In this document: piece after piece, positions 38,322 through 47,241 of the stretch
How the letters are laid out: every line of letters starts with the position of its first letter
How positions within the stretch are numbered: position 1 is the first letter of the stretch
From: a virus
Virus record (IMG/VR): IMGVR_UViG_3300043448_000296
Location: 1 to 58,398 of that record
Strand: one strand, 5' to 3'
Length of the DNA stretch: 58,398 nucleotides
The notes under the pieces: generated by a model
The model's database searches: none
The model's input: the letters and a program-made list of their open reading frames with translations, nothing else
What the model was told of the DNA's origin: nothing
Program-made: the position numbers and the translations under genes

Positions 38322-38830
38322 AGTTTCTTCATTCGTTTGTTATTAAAAGTATAGCGCACAAATTTAAATGTTACGTCCGCTGTTAAATATTCAACTTCGG
38401 TATCTCCAACATCAAAAGATACTTCAGTTAAATCTACTGGAAATAATTGTTCAAAATTAACAATAATGTTTTCTTTAAAATTACTATTTAAAATTAATAA
38501 TCTGCCATCTGAATATTGTGGTTCCGAATCATCAAATCCTTCTCCCAAATTATTTTTTTGAATCCAATTCCAAACATTAATATAATTGGTCATGTCTTCA
38601 TCAATAATAAATGTAACTCTCAAATCACCATAAGACAAACCACCAGAAGATACGATTGGAATAGGTCTAAAAGGAGTTGGAACAATTGCATTTGGAACAT
38701 TAATATCTGGAATAGATGCTCTCTGGCAATAAAAATCTATGCCAGCAAATATATCTAAATCAAGTTTAAAACCGTTAGGTGCCAAAAAATTTCTATTCTT
38801 TGGTTGGTCATCATACCATTTTGCTGCCAT
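38318..38830 (-). CDS. Tail-tube-family protein, paralog of gp19 (170 aa)
   Basis: 170 residues. FYCQRASIPDINVPNAIVP, then TPFRPIPIVSSGGLSYGDLR and VTFIIDEDMTNYINVWNWIQ line up with the gp19 segments LLCKSAALPASNLGVIEVP, FRGRTVKIAGDRTFDTWTAT and FINDKDFKIRGVMERWMR. It is thus a second tail-tube-fold protein, possibly a baseplate hub or tube-initiator component. It lies between gp23 and uvsY and has its own late promoter. Confidence 0.7.
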   Translation of the reverse strand: MAAKWYDDQPKNRNFLAPNGFKLDLDIFAGIDFYCQRASIPDINVPNAIVPTPFRPIPIVSSGGLSYGDLRVTFIIDEDMTNYINVWNWIQKNNLGEGFDDSEPQYSDGRLLILNSNFKENIIVNFEQLFPVDLTEVSFDVGDTEVEYLTADVTFKFVRYTFNNKRMKKL

Positions 38831-38848
38831 GACTGTATCCTTTTTCTC

Positions 38849-38856
38849 TATTTATT
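38849..38856 (-). promoter_or_regulatory. Late promoter AATAAATA
   Basis: Minus-strand AATAAATA 19 bases before the start of the tail-tube-like gene and just after the gp23 terminator. Confidence 0.7.
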
Positions 38857-38861
38857 TGCAT

Positions 38862-38886
38862 AAAAAAAGACCCCCGAAGGGGTCTT
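38862..38886 (-). terminator. Intrinsic terminator after gp23
   Basis: Minus strand AGACCCC-TTCG-GGGGTCT, extended by one A-T pair, with seven T residues. Strong; limits the gp23 transcript. Confidence 0.92.
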
Positions 38887-38903
38887 GAGAAATGACCTGA
38901 GAA

Positions 38904-40319
38904 TCAGGTGAGGTTGATAACCTTAACTCTTCTGTAATACTGGTTAGTATTAGGAGTAAGAGCTGAACCGTCTGGAGTAGCACCAGCGATACCATTAACG
39001 TTCGTTGTCGAAACGAATGGGTTGCTGACCATGCCGTAACGGGTCTTGAATCCAATCTTAGGTTGGAAGGTATCAGGGTTGATACTACGAACCATTTGGA
39101 GAGGAACGTATGGGCAATAGAAGAGACCAGCATCATAAGGTGATGTGCCCTTATAACCCATGACGTAGTAGTGCTTAGCAGCTTGTGACTGACTATAGAT
39201 AGGAGCACCGAATGGATCGATGTAAACACGGATACCACCCTGGAGAACACCAGCAAATACGTTACCAGTGTCATCAACGTTGAGTGAAGTGTTGAGAGCA
39301 GGAGCGTAGTCAAGCATACCAGCCATTGACATAGCGGAAGCAACGTCTGCAGAGCAGATCATGAAGTTGCCCTTACCTCTACGGGTTAGTTGACCGATTG
39401 CGTTGGCATCACGCTGAATCTGGAATAGGAGACCCTTGAACTTCTCTGCCATCCAACGACCGTTTGAATCAATGTCAAGGTCGAAAGTGCCCTGAGTTGC
39501 AACGTCGTTCTGAGCACCAGGAAGTGCAACAGTGTAAACGGTACGGATGATTTCACGGTTAATCTCAGCGAGGATTTCGCTTGAGAGTAGGTTGGCGAGC
39601 TCTTGCTCAGCATCAAGACCATGGATTGCCTTGAGGTCTTGTGCTAGTTCTAGGGTGTATTCTGCCTTGAGAGCGCGTGTCTTAGCAGTCACCGAGGTCT
39701 TCTCGATGCTGAATGACATCTCGCGGAAGAGTGTACCAGCTTCGCCTAGAATTTCAGAAGTTTCACGAGACATGCCGCGAGCAACTTCATAAGTGCCAGG
39801 TGAACCGTCGTTAAGAACTGCAGGGTTGTTGCCTTCTGCATCACCACCAACACCAGAAGCGTTGCGAACGCTGTAAGCGCCTTGTGAAGCATCTGAACCA
39901 GCAGAGAATGCTTCGTCTGGCTCATAGTATAGTGCCTCAGCACCGTTCTGAGCTTCGTAACGAGCACGCATTGCGAAGATAAGACCAGTAGGACCGCTCA
40001 TTGGTTGAACGCCAGCGATGTCATAAGCGACAAGGTTAGGCATTGAACGGCGGATTAGGCTGATTAGGATAGGATCGAAACCAGCAAGACCAGCAGTGTT
40101 GGTCGATGATAGAGCTGAACCAGCAGGTGAGATGGTTCCAGCGCCGAGTGAGTTGACGGCAACTTCGTTGAGCATTCCATGCTCTTCGCGGATTGCACGC
40201 TCTTGGTTTTCTAGCAGGGTAGCAACAACCTGTCTGCGATATGCGTCCTTAATTTCAGGAAGGTCTTTATGACCGAGAACAGGTGCCCACTTTTCCTGCA
40301 AAAGTCGTGTACTTGACAT
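38904..40319 (-). CDS. gp23: Major capsid protein gp23
   Basis: 471 residues. AVNSLGAGTISPAGSALSST, LIRRSMPNLVAYDIAGVQP, MSGPTGLIFAMRARY and FKTRYGMVSNPF are the hallmark gp23 segments. LNE at 50-52 fits the prohead protease gp21 cleavage rule (hydrophobic-x-Glu), so the first 52 residues are likely removed on maturation. Own late promoter 36 bases upstream and own strong terminator suit its high expression. Confidence 0.96.
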   Translation of the reverse strand: MSSTRLLQEKWAPVLGHKDLPEIKDAYRRQVVATLLENQERAIREEHGMLNEVAVNSLGAGTISPAGSALSSTNTAGLAGFDPILISLIRRSMPNLVAYDIAGVQPMSGPTGLIFAMRARYEAQNGAEALYYEPDEAFSAGSDASQGAYSVRNASGVGGDAEGNNPAVLNDGSPGTYEVARGMSRETSEILGEAGTLFREMSFSIEKTSVTAKTRALKAEYTLELAQDLKAIHGLDAEQELANLLSSEILAEINREIIRTVYTVALPGAQNDVATQGTFDLDIDSNGRWMAEKFKGLLFQIQRDANAIGQLTRRGKGNFMICSADVASAMSMAGMLDYAPALNTSLNVDDTGNVFAGVLQGGIRVYIDPFGAPIYSQSQAAKHYYVMGYKGTSPYDAGLFYCPYVPLQMVRSINPDTFQPKIGFKTRYGMVSNPFVSTTNVNGIAGATPDGSALTPNTNQYYRRVKVINLT

Positions 40320-40354
40320 TTGCTTTTACTCCGTTGAGTGATTGGGGTTAAAAT

Positions 40355-40362
40355 TATTTATT
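40355..40362 (-). promoter_or_regulatory. Late promoter AATAAATA for gp23
   Basis: Minus-strand late element 36 bases before the gp23 ATG. Confidence 0.8.
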
Positions 40363-40366
40363 ATAA

Positions 40367-41497
40367 TCAGTTGCTCCAGCGGGAAATCGCCTGAAGGTAT
40401 GCAGCCATTACTGGTGATACTTCTTCCGATGATTGCTCGCCCGAGACCTCAGGTGTTACTTGCTCGTTAACTACATGCTTAGGGAAATAACTTCCGATGA
40501 GTGTTGAAACTTTATTGCGGAAATCTTCTTCCGAAACAAACTCAACTCCTTCTGCAAGAGAAGCAAGTTTTTCTCTTTGGGTATCAACAAGACCCTCGCT
40601 CATTTGAGAAAGGATAACTTGCTTTTGATAACCAGCGAGTTTATTATTAAGATCAATGTTACGCTCAACCTGTTCGTTGAGACGACCTTCCATTTCACAA
40701 AGCTCCTCGGTCATGGTTGCCACAACATCTACCTTCTCAGATGGAAGGTCGAGGTAGTTTTCTTCAAAAACTTTTTTGAGACCACCCATGAACTCTTCAG
40801 CGATCTCAAGCTTGAGACCTGCATCGAGTGCAACTTGGTTCTCTTCTACCCAAGTGGTGATTGCATAGTTGAGTGTTTCATCAACTTTCTCTGCAAGTGC
40901 AGCAATCTCCTCTTGGAGTTTGACAGAGAATTGCTCTTGAAGTTGACCAGCAATAGCATTTACTTGCTCTTCGATACGTGACTTAACAGCCGCTTCAAAA
41001 ATTGTAGTTGCCTTTGCTTTGAAATCTTCAGAGAACTCTTCGCCTTCGGTAAGGGCAGCAACATCTTCCGCAGCGGAATAGTTGATTGCTTCCATACCAA
41101 ATACTTTTGTATTGTTAGGACCATTCTCAACGCCATACCCAGATGACTTAACCGAGAAACCTGAATCTTGGTGCTTGCCGCGAGTTTGCTCATCGCTAAC
41201 TTTGCTATTATGCTTAGCAGCCTTTGCTCCAGGATTATCCTCACCTTCTGGTGATTCAAAATCTGAACCACCATTATCTTCCTCTGACTGCCCAGGAGCA
41301 AGAGAGGTAGGTAGTTCAAAACCTGAATCTTTATGACCGCCGCGAGTTTGCGCGTCACTTACTTGACCAGTTACTGGATGCATGTATTGACCGATACCAG
41401 ATGATTGTCCAGGAACAATAGCGGGAGAGAGCGCACTCGTCATTACATCTGACTCAGTTACAAGCTCCTCAAACTTTTCGTTTAAGTTATCTGACAT
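40367..41497 (-). CDS. gp22: Prohead core/scaffold protein gp22
   Basis: 376 residues. The N-terminal half contains a duplicated element (SDAQTRGGHKDSGF and SDEQTRGKHQDSGF). The C-terminal half is acidic and coiled-coil (EEQVNAIAGQLQEQF; EEIAALAEKVDETL), as expected of the scaffold that is later cut out by gp21. Placed between gp21 and gp23 as in T4. Late promoter at 41540. Confidence 0.85.
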   Translation of the reverse strand: MSDNLNEKFEELVTESDVMTSALSPAIVPGQSSGIGQYMHPVTGQVSDAQTRGGHKDSGFELPTSLAPGQSEEDNGGSDFESPEGEDNPGAKAAKHNSKVSDEQTRGKHQDSGFSVKSSGYGVENGPNNTKVFGMEAINYSAAEDVAALTEGEEFSEDFKAKATTIFEAAVKSRIEEQVNAIAGQLQEQFSVKLQEEIAALAEKVDETLNYAITTWVEENQVALDAGLKLEIAEEFMGGLKKVFEENYLDLPSEKVDVVATMTEELCEMEGRLNEQVERNIDLNNKLAGYQKQVILSQMSEGLVDTQREKLASLAEGVEFVSEEDFRNKVSTLIGSYFPKHVVNEQVTPEVSGEQSSEEVSPVMAAYLQAISRWSN

Positions 41498-41539
41498 TTG
41501 AGATTCCTCGTAATACTTACTATATGTTTATTCTATGAT

Positions 41540-41547
41540 TATTTATT
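41540..41547 (-). promoter_or_regulatory. Late promoter AATAAATA for gp22
   Basis: Minus-strand late element 43 bases before the gp22 start. Confidence 0.75.
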
Positions 41548-41550
41548 AAA

Positions 41551-42195
41551 TTACAAACTTTGTAAGAAATGGTTGAAAGCTTTCAACGACCTCTCCTCAA
41601 GATTTTTTCTGGTGGATTCAGAAATATATCTTTGGTATTTAGCAATATTAACTTCCTTAATAATGCCATTTTCCCATACCCACTCTTTTCCTTCCATGAT
41701 TCCATTCACAAATGCGTCAGGTGCGGAGGGATCTGCTACAATGTCAGCAGCAGTTGCGAGCATAAAATCATCACGAACATAATTGGCACCGTTCTTCTCT
41801 TCGATAGAACCCATGCCTCTAGAAGAAACACCAAGCTTAACTCCTGACTCCAGAAGTGACTTAGCAATGTTTCCCATAGGTGTATTTAGAATCTGTGCTT
41901 TACCAATAAAATTAGAACCCTCTGCTTTGAGAGAAACAATTTTATGCGACACACGATCTAAGTTAACAGTAGGACCATCAGGATGACCTAGTTCACCGAG
42001 AGCACGACCAACATTTACATACTGCTCAGTGTATCTACCAACTTCACGTTCTAGAACGCCAAATGGATATACACGACCGTTGCGGTTTTTAATATCACCC
42101 TGAAGGAATACACCTTCAATGTAAAGATTTTTTTTACCGTTGGTTTCTTCTTCGAGGATTTGAATATCCTCAATTGCTTCGGTGATTAGTTTCAT
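41551..42195 (-). CDS. gp21: Prohead protease gp21
   Basis: 214 residues. GELGHPDGPTV contains the catalytic His and GVSSRGMGS the catalytic Ser of the U9/herpesvirus-type assembly protease fold; GVFLQGDIKNRNGRVYP is the conserved N-terminal strand pair. It cleaves gp22, gp23 and other head proteins during maturation. It overlaps the 66-aa gene by 4 bases. Confidence 0.92.
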   Translation of the reverse strand: MKLITEAIEDIQILEEETNGKKNLYIEGVFLQGDIKNRNGRVYPFGVLEREVGRYTEQYVNVGRALGELGHPDGPTVNLDRVSHKIVSLKAEGSNFIGKAQILNTPMGNIAKSLLESGVKLGVSSRGMGSIEEKNGANYVRDDFMLATAADIVADPSAPDAFVNGIMEGKEWVWENGIIKEVNIAKYQRYISESTRKNLEERSLKAFNHFLQSL

Positions 42196-42392
42196 TGTTC
42201 TGGTTCCTCTGCTGGGGTTTCTTCTACCTCCTGTTCAGGAGTTTCTGGTTCATCGAAAAAAGATTGTGCAACAACCTGCTTGTAATCTTTCATTGCTTCT
42301 GCTGCTTTTCCATAGAGGAGGTCAGCAATTTTGTCGAGTGCTTGAACTCTATTGCCGTCACGAACGGCATTGACAACTTCAATAGTATCCAT
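42192..42392 (-). CDS. Small prohead core protein, gp67/gp68-like (66 aa)
   Basis: 66 residues with helical N-terminal part (VVNAVRDGNRVQALDKIADL) and a very acidic C-terminus (PETPEQEVEETPAEEPEQ). Position between portal and protease genes is where T4 encodes gp67/gp68 core proteins. Sequence alone does not settle which. Confidence 0.65.
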   Translation of the reverse strand: MDTIEVVNAVRDGNRVQALDKIADLLYGKAAEAMKDYKQVVAQSFFDEPETPEQEVEETPAEEPEQ

Positions 42393-42412
42393 TTGATTTA
42401 CCTATAATAAAT

Positions 42413-42420
42413 TATTTATT
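42413..42420 (-). promoter_or_regulatory. Late promoter AATAAATA upstream of the core/protease genes
   Basis: Minus-strand late element 21 bases before the 66-aa gene, overlapping the gp20 stop. Confidence 0.65.
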
Positions 42421-44044
42421 TTTCTGATGTTTTAGGTTTAGGTGCAGCAGCAGGTGCTGGTGGTGGTGGAGGCATTGCTCCTACTTCCAGAGTTGCTGCA
42501 TTCATTAGGTTGGTATGAACAGGATCAGGAATCTTACCTTCCGCAATCTCATTCTCCATTTGCATAGAGATTTCTTCATACTCAGCATCGTTCTGCATAA
42601 GAACTTGCTTTCTAACATACTCAATTGAATAATACTTTCCGAGGAAAGGGTCAAGTGCAGTTGCAACTTGTAGGCGATTGCCCATTAGTTCTGCTTGCTT
42701 AAGTTCTTCAAAATGATTATCAAATTGATAGTCGTATTGAATATGCTCTTGCATCTCTTCCCAATCTTCAGGTGCAATAACACCTTTTAAAATGAGTTGA
42801 GTTTTGAGAATGTCGTGGAATAGTGCGCTAAATTTTTTGCGAAGACGACCAATCCATTTAGCAAATTTAAGTTCATCACGAAGGATTTCGGATGAACGAC
42901 CAAGTGAGAATCCTTGGTTTGCATCATCTAGACGTGAAGGTGGAAGGTTGAGAGAGTTGTATAGTTTCTTTTTAAAGTATTCGACATCTTTGAGTTCACC
43001 CAGATTTTGACCACCAGGCAGAGTTGTGATTTCAGTTCCTCTGCCACCTTCACGACGAGGGAGCCAGAAATCTTCAAGCATACTCATATGCTTTTTGTCG
43101 TCGCGGATTTCACCAGTTTGTGCATCGTACACAAGTTTGTTACGATAGCGAGCCATAACTTCACGAAGGTATTGCTCTGCTTTTACCTTAGGAAGATTAC
43201 CTACGTCGATGTAGAAAATTCTTCTTTCTGGTGCGCGTGACAAACGATAGATAACCAGTGCATCTTCAATCATGCGAAGCTGGTTAAGTGATTTGATTGC
43301 TTTGTGTAGAAAACTCAAGACCATCTTTTTGTTAAGATCTTGAATACTGGAGGTTACATATGTGATAGCATCGTTCGCAATCTTGACGCCACTCGTTGCG
43401 TTGTTGACATCGAAGGTTGAACTGATGAATCCCTTTGGATTATACATGTAGTACTCTACATAATTTCCAAAGTCATATGCTAAAGCATTTGAGGGGTCTG
43501 CAGTATTCGCAGATAATACTTGTGATAATCTTGGGTCTTTATTTTGAACTCTGACCTTCTTAATTTTCAGTGGGTCGATGTATCTGAGTTCAGTAATACC
43601 TGCTTTAGGATTAGCAAGATTGATAACTTTATGGTAGTATATGCGACCATCAATATACCAAGTTCTAAAAATTTCATGTGCTCTAGTATCAAATTTAAGA
43701 AGACGAAGTATGTATTGAAACTCTTCACGAATTTTCTTTTTGATTGATTCGCTTACTTCTAAATTTGATAATTCAATTTGAACTGGAGTATCATCTAAAC
43801 TAGAGTTAATTGCTTCGTTAACAATTTCATCAATAGCAGAATCAACCTCTGGATGCATAGACATATCACGGTAGCGTTTGATGAGGTCAAACTCATTTCT
43901 TGCTACGCCATCGATATCTACATATGAACCAAAATAACCACCAGCTACGGTGGTTACTGCGTCATCCGCTGAAGGAGGAATTGGGGATTGCCCCTTCAAT
44001 TCCTCCTGTTTAGATTTAATTGAGAATCCAAATAATTGACTCAT
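42416..44044 (-). CDS. gp20: Portal vertex protein gp20
   Basis: 542 residues, similar to T4 gp20 (524). YRDMSMHPEVDSAIDEIVNE, YYHKVINLANPKAGITELRY, APERRIFYIDVGNLPKVKAE and TLPGGQNLGELKDVEYFKKK are classic portal signatures used as a cyanophage marker. Dodecameric ring at the packaging vertex. Pro/Ala-rich C-terminus. Late promoter 28 bases upstream. Confidence 0.95.
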   Translation of the reverse strand: MSQLFGFSIKSKQEELKGQSPIPPSADDAVTTVAGGYFGSYVDIDGVARNEFDLIKRYRDMSMHPEVDSAIDEIVNEAINSSLDDTPVQIELSNLEVSESIKKKIREEFQYILRLLKFDTRAHEIFRTWYIDGRIYYHKVINLANPKAGITELRYIDPLKIKKVRVQNKDPRLSQVLSANTADPSNALAYDFGNYVEYYMYNPKGFISSTFDVNNATSGVKIANDAITYVTSSIQDLNKKMVLSFLHKAIKSLNQLRMIEDALVIYRLSRAPERRIFYIDVGNLPKVKAEQYLREVMARYRNKLVYDAQTGEIRDDKKHMSMLEDFWLPRREGGRGTEITTLPGGQNLGELKDVEYFKKKLYNSLNLPPSRLDDANQGFSLGRSSEILRDELKFAKWIGRLRKKFSALFHDILKTQLILKGVIAPEDWEEMQEHIQYDYQFDNHFEELKQAELMGNRLQVATALDPFLGKYYSIEYVRKQVLMQNDAEYEEISMQMENEIAEGKIPDPVHTNLMNAATLEVGAMPPPPPAPAAAPKPKTSEK

Positions 44045-44071
44045 GTTTAAAGTGTCTCACTGACTATGATA

Positions 44072-44079
44072 TATTTATC
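44072..44079 (-). promoter_or_regulatory. Late promoter GATAAATA for gp20
   Basis: Minus-strand late element 28 bases before the gp20 start, overlapping the gp19 stop codon. Confidence 0.75.
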
Positions 44080-44674
44080 AAGCAATAAGATTGTTGTAAT
44101 CAGGTGCGTTATTTCCTGCTGTCCAATATTGAAGTTGGAACTCAACTGTGAAGTCCTCAATCTGATCGTTGCTATCATAAGCAAGATCAATCTGAGAAAC
44201 GTTAGTTGGGAAACATTGTACAAATTTATAAGATCTCATGATATGACCACCTGGATCATCAGTAATATCTCTTCTCTCTAATTGATGGACGACAATATCA
44301 GCAGTGTAACCATCACTTGTTTGTGGGGTCCATTGTTCTGCAGTGTTGGCTTCATGAGCATTAATTGCTCTCATCCAACGCTCCATAACACCACGAATTT
44401 TAAAATCTTTATCATTGATAAAGGTTGCTGTCCATGTATCAAATGTTCTGTCTCCAGCAATTTTTACCGTTCTTCCTCTAAAAGGAACTTCAATAACACC
44501 TAAGTTAGATGCTGGAAGTGCTGCTGATTTGCATAGAAGATTTGTTAATTCGATATCATCACCTACTAACTTATCTTCTAATTGATCTGGGAATTGAATA
44601 TTAACATAAAATAGATTAGGTCTCACTCCTTGATTAACTTTACCTAAGAAATCTCTAACGTTGCTGTTTGCCAT
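44078..44674 (-). CDS. gp19: Tail tube protein gp19
   Basis: 198 residues. VRDFLGKVNQGVRPNLFYVN, LLCKSAALPASNLG, FRGRTVKIAGDRTF and MRSYKFVQCFPTNVSQIDL fit the T4 gp19 family. It polymerises as the inner tube inside the gp18 sheath. Located between sheath and portal genes as in T4. A paralog is encoded at 38318-38830. Confidence 0.93.
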   Translation of the reverse strand: MANSNVRDFLGKVNQGVRPNLFYVNIQFPDQLEDKLVGDDIELTNLLCKSAALPASNLGVIEVPFRGRTVKIAGDRTFDTWTATFINDKDFKIRGVMERWMRAINAHEANTAEQWTPQTSDGYTADIVVHQLERRDITDDPGGHIMRSYKFVQCFPTNVSQIDLAYDSNDQIEDFTVEFQLQYWTAGNNAPDYNNLIA

Positions 44675-44707
44675 TTTGGGTACTCTCCTGTTTTATTTTT
44701 AAAAAAA

Positions 44708-46924
44708 TCAACGACCAGTTACTTCATTGAAGCTAACACCAGATCTTGTGGCAACAAACGTAATAGTGACGTAATTAATTGATCTAGCAGGCTTAAGATA
44801 AATTTCTGCGACAAATTCATTTCTATCAATAACATCAGCGGTATTATTTGTTTCGTCGCAAACAACCAAATAATCCGTAACACCTCTTTTTGCTTTTACC
44901 TCAGCAAGATAAGAAGCAGCTGAAGCAGCAAAAGATGATCTTGTGGTTACATCATTTAATTCAAATAAAACACTCTTTGCTAATGAAGCAATTCTTTTCT
45001 CCACAGTTAGGAAAAGACGACGAACATTAATTCTGTCGAATGCACTTGGAGTTGAGAGAGCTGTTTTATCACCAAAAAGAACTACTCCAGAACCAGGGAA
45101 TGAAGTGATTGGATTGATTCTCTTTAAATAGAGTTTATCTCTATCTGTCTTAGATGGAACGTATGCTAATTTAACTACGTTCTTTAAATTTCCTCTACTT
45201 AGTCCAGCTGGAGAGAACCAATCTTCCAAATTGGAAGATGTTTGTACACATAGTCCAGCAACGTCAGCATTGCAAGGAACATAACGATATACATCATTAA
45301 ATCTATCGTAGATATATTTGTAACCACTATCTAAAACAGCGTATGAAGTTGAAGCAATAGCATCAAAGAAAGAAACAATTTCATCTCTTTGTGCAGATGG
45401 AGAAGACAGTGCAATAAATCCTTTATGTGGAGAAACAAAAGCAACGCAATCTTTTCTGCTAGAAGCAAGACCTACTGCTTTTTGTGCTTTAGAAATTTGA
45501 TCAGTTTTATCAGATAAACTTCCACCAACTAAGACAAAATCAATTTCAATCTCTTCGGTATCAGCAAACAGATCATATGAATTGTTAATGTTTGCAACAT
45601 TAGTTGTCCAAGCGTTTGATCCTGCAGACAAAGTAAGAATACCATTACCACCAGTTAACCCAGCAGCTCCAGCATAAATGTAAGAAGAACGAGCGTTAAT
45701 AACATTAACATAATAATTTGAAGATCCTTGCTCATCAGTTGAAGAAGCAAGTGAAGAAACGTATAAGAAAGTTTCTACAATATTTCCAGAATTATCTAGA
45801 ACAACAATGTGCAAATCAGATGCTCCATTTGGTTTTGCTGCGATTGTACTCCACTGAGTAGTTCCAGCGACACCAGTGATAGTTAAAGTCGAATAAGCAT
45901 TTGATGATGTAGAACCGTCTACCCAAGCTACTTGGTAATTATTTGCCCATTCACCTGCAGTTCTTGCAGCAAATTTCCAAGTATAACTAGAATAATTTGA
46001 TTCAAAATTATCTTTATTTTTAATCAATGGAGCAATAATTCCTGTTACTGTTACTACTGGATATGCAGCAGATAGTGCTGAAGATACAGCAGGAGTTGCA
46101 GTTGCAAAATCCAACTGTCTCAATTCTAGAGTTGGAACTCCTAATTCGCCAGAACCAGCATCTTGATCATCATCAAAAGCAATAGCGGTTGAACCTAGTT
46201 GACCTCTTTCTACCGTAATAACTTTTGATTCCGAATCAATAGAAACAATTTTTACTGTTTCTGAAGTTACTCCAGTAGTTCCACCAGATGGACTTCTCTT
46301 GATAACTGCGTATGAGTTGACAGTAAATCCAGCAATCGTATCAACTGAAATTGTTGTTTCTACTGCAGTTAATTCTGGTGATGCATTTTGCTCGATAATT
46401 GCAGATACTGTAGCACTTTCTGCTTTGGTCCATTTAGTAACAGCAGCACCACTAGCATAGTTGCCAGCTGCTGAACCTAGTTGTTGTCTAGTTACTGTTA
46501 AACTTTTTTCTCCAGCGGTATTTGTAACAGCAGTTACTAGAAAATATTCTGAACCAACTTTTACCAAATCATTCACAGCAAATGAGGATGATGAAACAAC
46601 ATATAATTTTGTTGCATTTGAAGATGAAGATCCAGCATCAGTAACTGCATTTTTTAAAGCAGCATCTTCAATTCTCACAACTTGAAGTTGTCCACCATAT
46701 GAAAGGAATGTTGATGCACTAAACCAATCTTCATAATTATTATTTGTTGGAGCACCAAAATATTCATATAATTCTTTTTCTGTTGTTACGCTAGTAATTG
46801 TTCCTACTGGACCTTTTGCAAAACTACCTACTAAAGCTGCTGTATTTGCTTGGGTATTTACAATAGTTTGAGTAGTTAGATCACGTTCTCTTAGAACAAT
46901 TCCAGGTGATACTTGACCTGCCAT
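44708..46924 (-). CDS. gp18: Tail sheath protein gp18
   Basis: 738 residues, longer than T4 gp18 (659). N-terminus SPGIVLRERDLTTQTIVNTQ and C-terminal segments NVRRLFLTVEKRIASLAKSV and SINYVTITFVATRSGVSF are sheath hallmarks. The middle (about 110-300) holds beta repeats such as AVNDLVKVGSEYFLVTAV and NSYAVIKRS, probably the exposed domains that differ from T4. It contracts to drive the tube into the host. Late promoter 42 bases upstream. Confidence 0.95.
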   Translation of the reverse strand: MAGQVSPGIVLRERDLTTQTIVNTQANTAALVGSFAKGPVGTITSVTTEKELYEYFGAPTNNNYEDWFSASTFLSYGGQLQVVRIEDAALKNAVTDAGSSSSNATKLYVVSSSSFAVNDLVKVGSEYFLVTAVTNTAGEKSLTVTRQQLGSAAGNYASGAAVTKWTKAESATVSAIIEQNASPELTAVETTISVDTIAGFTVNSYAVIKRSPSGGTTGVTSETVKIVSIDSESKVITVERGQLGSTAIAFDDDQDAGSGELGVPTLELRQLDFATATPAVSSALSAAYPVVTVTGIIAPLIKNKDNFESNYSSYTWKFAARTAGEWANNYQVAWVDGSTSSNAYSTLTITGVAGTTQWSTIAAKPNGASDLHIVVLDNSGNIVETFLYVSSLASSTDEQGSSNYYVNVINARSSYIYAGAAGLTGGNGILTLSAGSNAWTTNVANINNSYDLFADTEEIEIDFVLVGGSLSDKTDQISKAQKAVGLASSRKDCVAFVSPHKGFIALSSPSAQRDEIVSFFDAIASTSYAVLDSGYKYIYDRFNDVYRYVPCNADVAGLCVQTSSNLEDWFSPAGLSRGNLKNVVKLAYVPSKTDRDKLYLKRINPITSFPGSGVVLFGDKTALSTPSAFDRINVRRLFLTVEKRIASLAKSVLFELNDVTTRSSFAASAASYLAEVKAKRGVTDYLVVCDETNNTADVIDRNEFVAEIYLKPARSINYVTITFVATRSGVSFNEVTGR

Positions 46925-46965
46925 GTTTGTTTCCTCGTGAAAGATAGTTCATTTTTAACTACAAA

Positions 46966-46973
46966 TATTTATG
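46966..46973 (-). promoter_or_regulatory. Late promoter CATAAATA for gp18
   Basis: Minus-strand late element 42 bases before the gp18 start. Confidence 0.75.
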
Positions 46974-47013
46974 AAAATGATTACTTCAAATGGGGAAACA
47001 ATGCATGAACACA

Positions 47014-47241
47014 TTACCAGTCAGGATACTGCCACACATCAGAATTTTTTAGTGTTCTATTTGACTGAATTCTTTTTACTGTGCATTGTTTGCACTCGTA
47101 TGAATATGAAGATGCTAAGTATTTTTTATGTTTACGAACCACATAGAAATCTGTCATGAGGTCTTTGGTTTCTCCACAAACCCTACATTGTCTTTCTTTG
47201 AAAAGTAAGTGGTCTAAAGAAAACTCATCTTCGATATCCAT
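47014..47241 (-). CDS. Zinc-finger small protein (75 aa), HNH/endonuclease VII-like finger
   Basis: 75 residues from ATG 47241, which shares its A with the gp17 stop (TAATG). CRVCGETKDLMTDFYVV and YECKQCTVKRI give two CxxC pairs spaced as in the zinc-ribbon part of phage HNH or endonuclease VII proteins, but the catalytic part is absent. Could be a packaging accessory, since it is coupled to the terminase. Confidence 0.6.
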   Translation of the reverse strand: MDIEDEFSLDHLLFKERQCRVCGETKDLMTDFYVVRKHKKYLASSYSYECKQCTVKRIQSNRTLKNSDVWQYPDW

